This document shows, piece after piece, positions 63,163 to 64,000 of a DNA stretch of 64,000 nucleotides. Origin of the DNA: Actinokineospora inagensis DSM 44258 (GTDB lineage Bacteria > Actinomycetota > Actinomycetes > Mycobacteriales > Pseudonocardiaceae); contig NZ_AXWW01000014.1 of NCBI RefSeq assembly GCF_000482865.1, positions 1 through 64,000 on the forward strand, read 5' to 3'. Under the pieces are notes generated by a model, which saw nothing but the letters and a program-made list of their open reading frames with translations, was not told the DNA's origin and ran no database searches. Within the stretch, counting starts at the first letter, position 1; every line of letters starts with the position of its first letter. The translations under genes were made by a program, and so were the position numbers.

Positions 63163-63840
63163 TCCCGGGAAGCTAGCAGACACGCCCACGAGACGATCTC
63201 GTTCACACGGTGGAACCGTTGCGGCGCAAGAAATCTCGATGGACTAGACCACCCGGCCGGAGCTGCGGGTTCGCGCCGTTGCCGGCGGCCCGCCCGACCT
63301 GGGAACCGCGCACAGCTCGGGTTATTCCCATTGCGACGGTGGCATGGCGACGGTGCGCACCGCACAGGCTACCGCAACGCCGACAGTCCACACGCGAGCG
63401 ATCGACCCCTAGTACCCCCTGAAACGGACAGGGACAAGTCGCCATTCATTTCGTCACCAAAAGAGCACCCGCCGCCGAAAACCCCGACCCGCGAATGTGA
63501 TCGTTGAATATTTCGACCGTCGACCTGTTCGCCGGGCGCGGATATCCGCCATTCGAGCAGGGGGTGACCTGGGGTTGTGACGGATGGAGCACCCCGTTCC
63601 TCCTTTTGTGAGAGATCCTTGCCTGACGCACTAACCTCTGGTTAAGTGCCTGGTGGGTACAGTCACAGGGGGGTCCGTTGCGGAGCACTGTCCACTGAAG
63701 CGACCGCCGTGCGACCACTCGCCGACGCGGGTGGGCCGGTTCTTATTCGACATCTGACGCAGTCCGTGTGTTTCGTCCATGTCCGCTGTCGGCATCGACA
63801 GCGGAGGATTCCGGCTGTCCGGGTGCGGGAAAGGGGAATG
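63163..63840. other. intergenic region
   Basis: About 680 bases between the secreted-protein gene and the carrier-protein gene. They must carry the promoters of both divergent genes. Nothing else is recognisable. Confidence 0.45.
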
Positions 63841-64000
63841 ATGATCGACCGGAATGACGTCCTCGGCGTGGTCAACGAGTGCATGAACATGCAGTCGGAC
63901 GTGGCGTTGGACTACGACACGCCGATCATGGTGGATTCGTTCGCGCTGGTGTGGTTGCGACACCTGTTGGAGGAGCGGCACGGGTTGGTGGTGGAGCCGG
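63841..64000 (+). CDS. acyl carrier protein (partial)
   Basis: The first 53 residues of a small carrier protein, cut by the right window edge: MIDRNDVLGVVNECMNM, then DTPIMVDSFALVWLRHLLEER. The Ser in VDSFALV is the expected phosphopantetheine attachment site, followed by a typical helix. An AAGGGG site lies 5 bases before ATG 63841 (ATG 63838 is too close). A stand-alone carrier protein suggests the beginning of a fatty-acid-, polyketide- or aminoacyl-type pathway to the right. Confidence 0.75.
   Translation, partial: MIDRNDVLGVVNECMNMQSDVALDYDTPIMVDSFALVWLRHLLEERHGLVVEP

Noticed and set aside
61341-63365. 674-codon minus-strand frame across the repeat region
   Set aside because: Composed of Pro/Ser/Arg runs created by the tandem repeats, without motifs; the secreted-protein frame fits the same DNA better.

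Overview
The window is high-GC DNA with frequent GTG starts, tightly overlapping genes and actinobacterial regulators (SARP, LAL, XRE-TPR, PadR). It most likely comes from a filamentous actinomycete, perhaps Pseudonocardiales; the order is inferred from gene content and was not tested. It reads as an accessory, conflict-rich chromosomal region bordered by secondary-metabolism genes.

Layout. 1-2.65 kb: remnant of a class I lanthipeptide-type cluster (a dehydratase tail cut by an IS3-family element, a LanC-like cyclase and a separate SpaB_C/elimination-type protein). 3.3-6.9 kb: an AfsR-like SARP-NB-ARC-TPR regulator convergent with a Ser/Thr kinase. 7.2-15.7 kb: four overlapping genes that I read as a pPIWI-RE island (REase-like/Y protein, DinG-type Fe-S helicase, pPIWI-RE Argonaute-like protein) with an extra Cas4/RecB-like Fe-S nuclease in front. 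16.1-23.3 kb: an IS-dense island between two copies of a tRNA-Val 3'-end repeat, with a decayed IS5-like element, an IS4-family element interrupted by a MITE sharing its ends, an IS30 element and a pair of unknown genes. 23.4-26 kb: a GT-B-like protein plus a 29-residue Gly-rich peptide, divergent from a truncated SARP gene across a direct repeat with an 11-bp period. 26.1-32.4 kb: kinase, SF1 helicase with a VSR-like nuclease domain, and HEPN/Abi protein, resembling Mokosh-type defence.

33.9-42.1 kb holds an eight-gene minus-strand operon: TIR, P-loop NTPase, unknown, PP2C, kinase, vWA, unknown and zinc-ribbon membrane protein. It is divergent from an XRE-TPR regulator. 43.8 kb carries a second LanC relic. 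44.4-52.6 kb holds regulators and single genes (NB-ARC-TPR, PadR with a membrane protein, LAL regulator, QxW secreted protein, SDR/TetR pair). 52.7-59.9 kb has a nucleotidyl-cyclase-like protein with an extreme His/Asp tail, divergent from an operon of dynamin, GrpE-like, dynamin and Hsp70-WD40. 60-64 kb has a secreted serine hydrolase, a repeat-rich stretch, a secreted unknown protein and the start of an acyl carrier protein gene.

How it fits together: three multigene modules (pPIWI-RE, kinase-helicase-HEPN, and TIR with a TerY-P-like triad) look like intracellular defence or programmed-response systems next to a mobile island. All functions are read from motifs; no database search was run.
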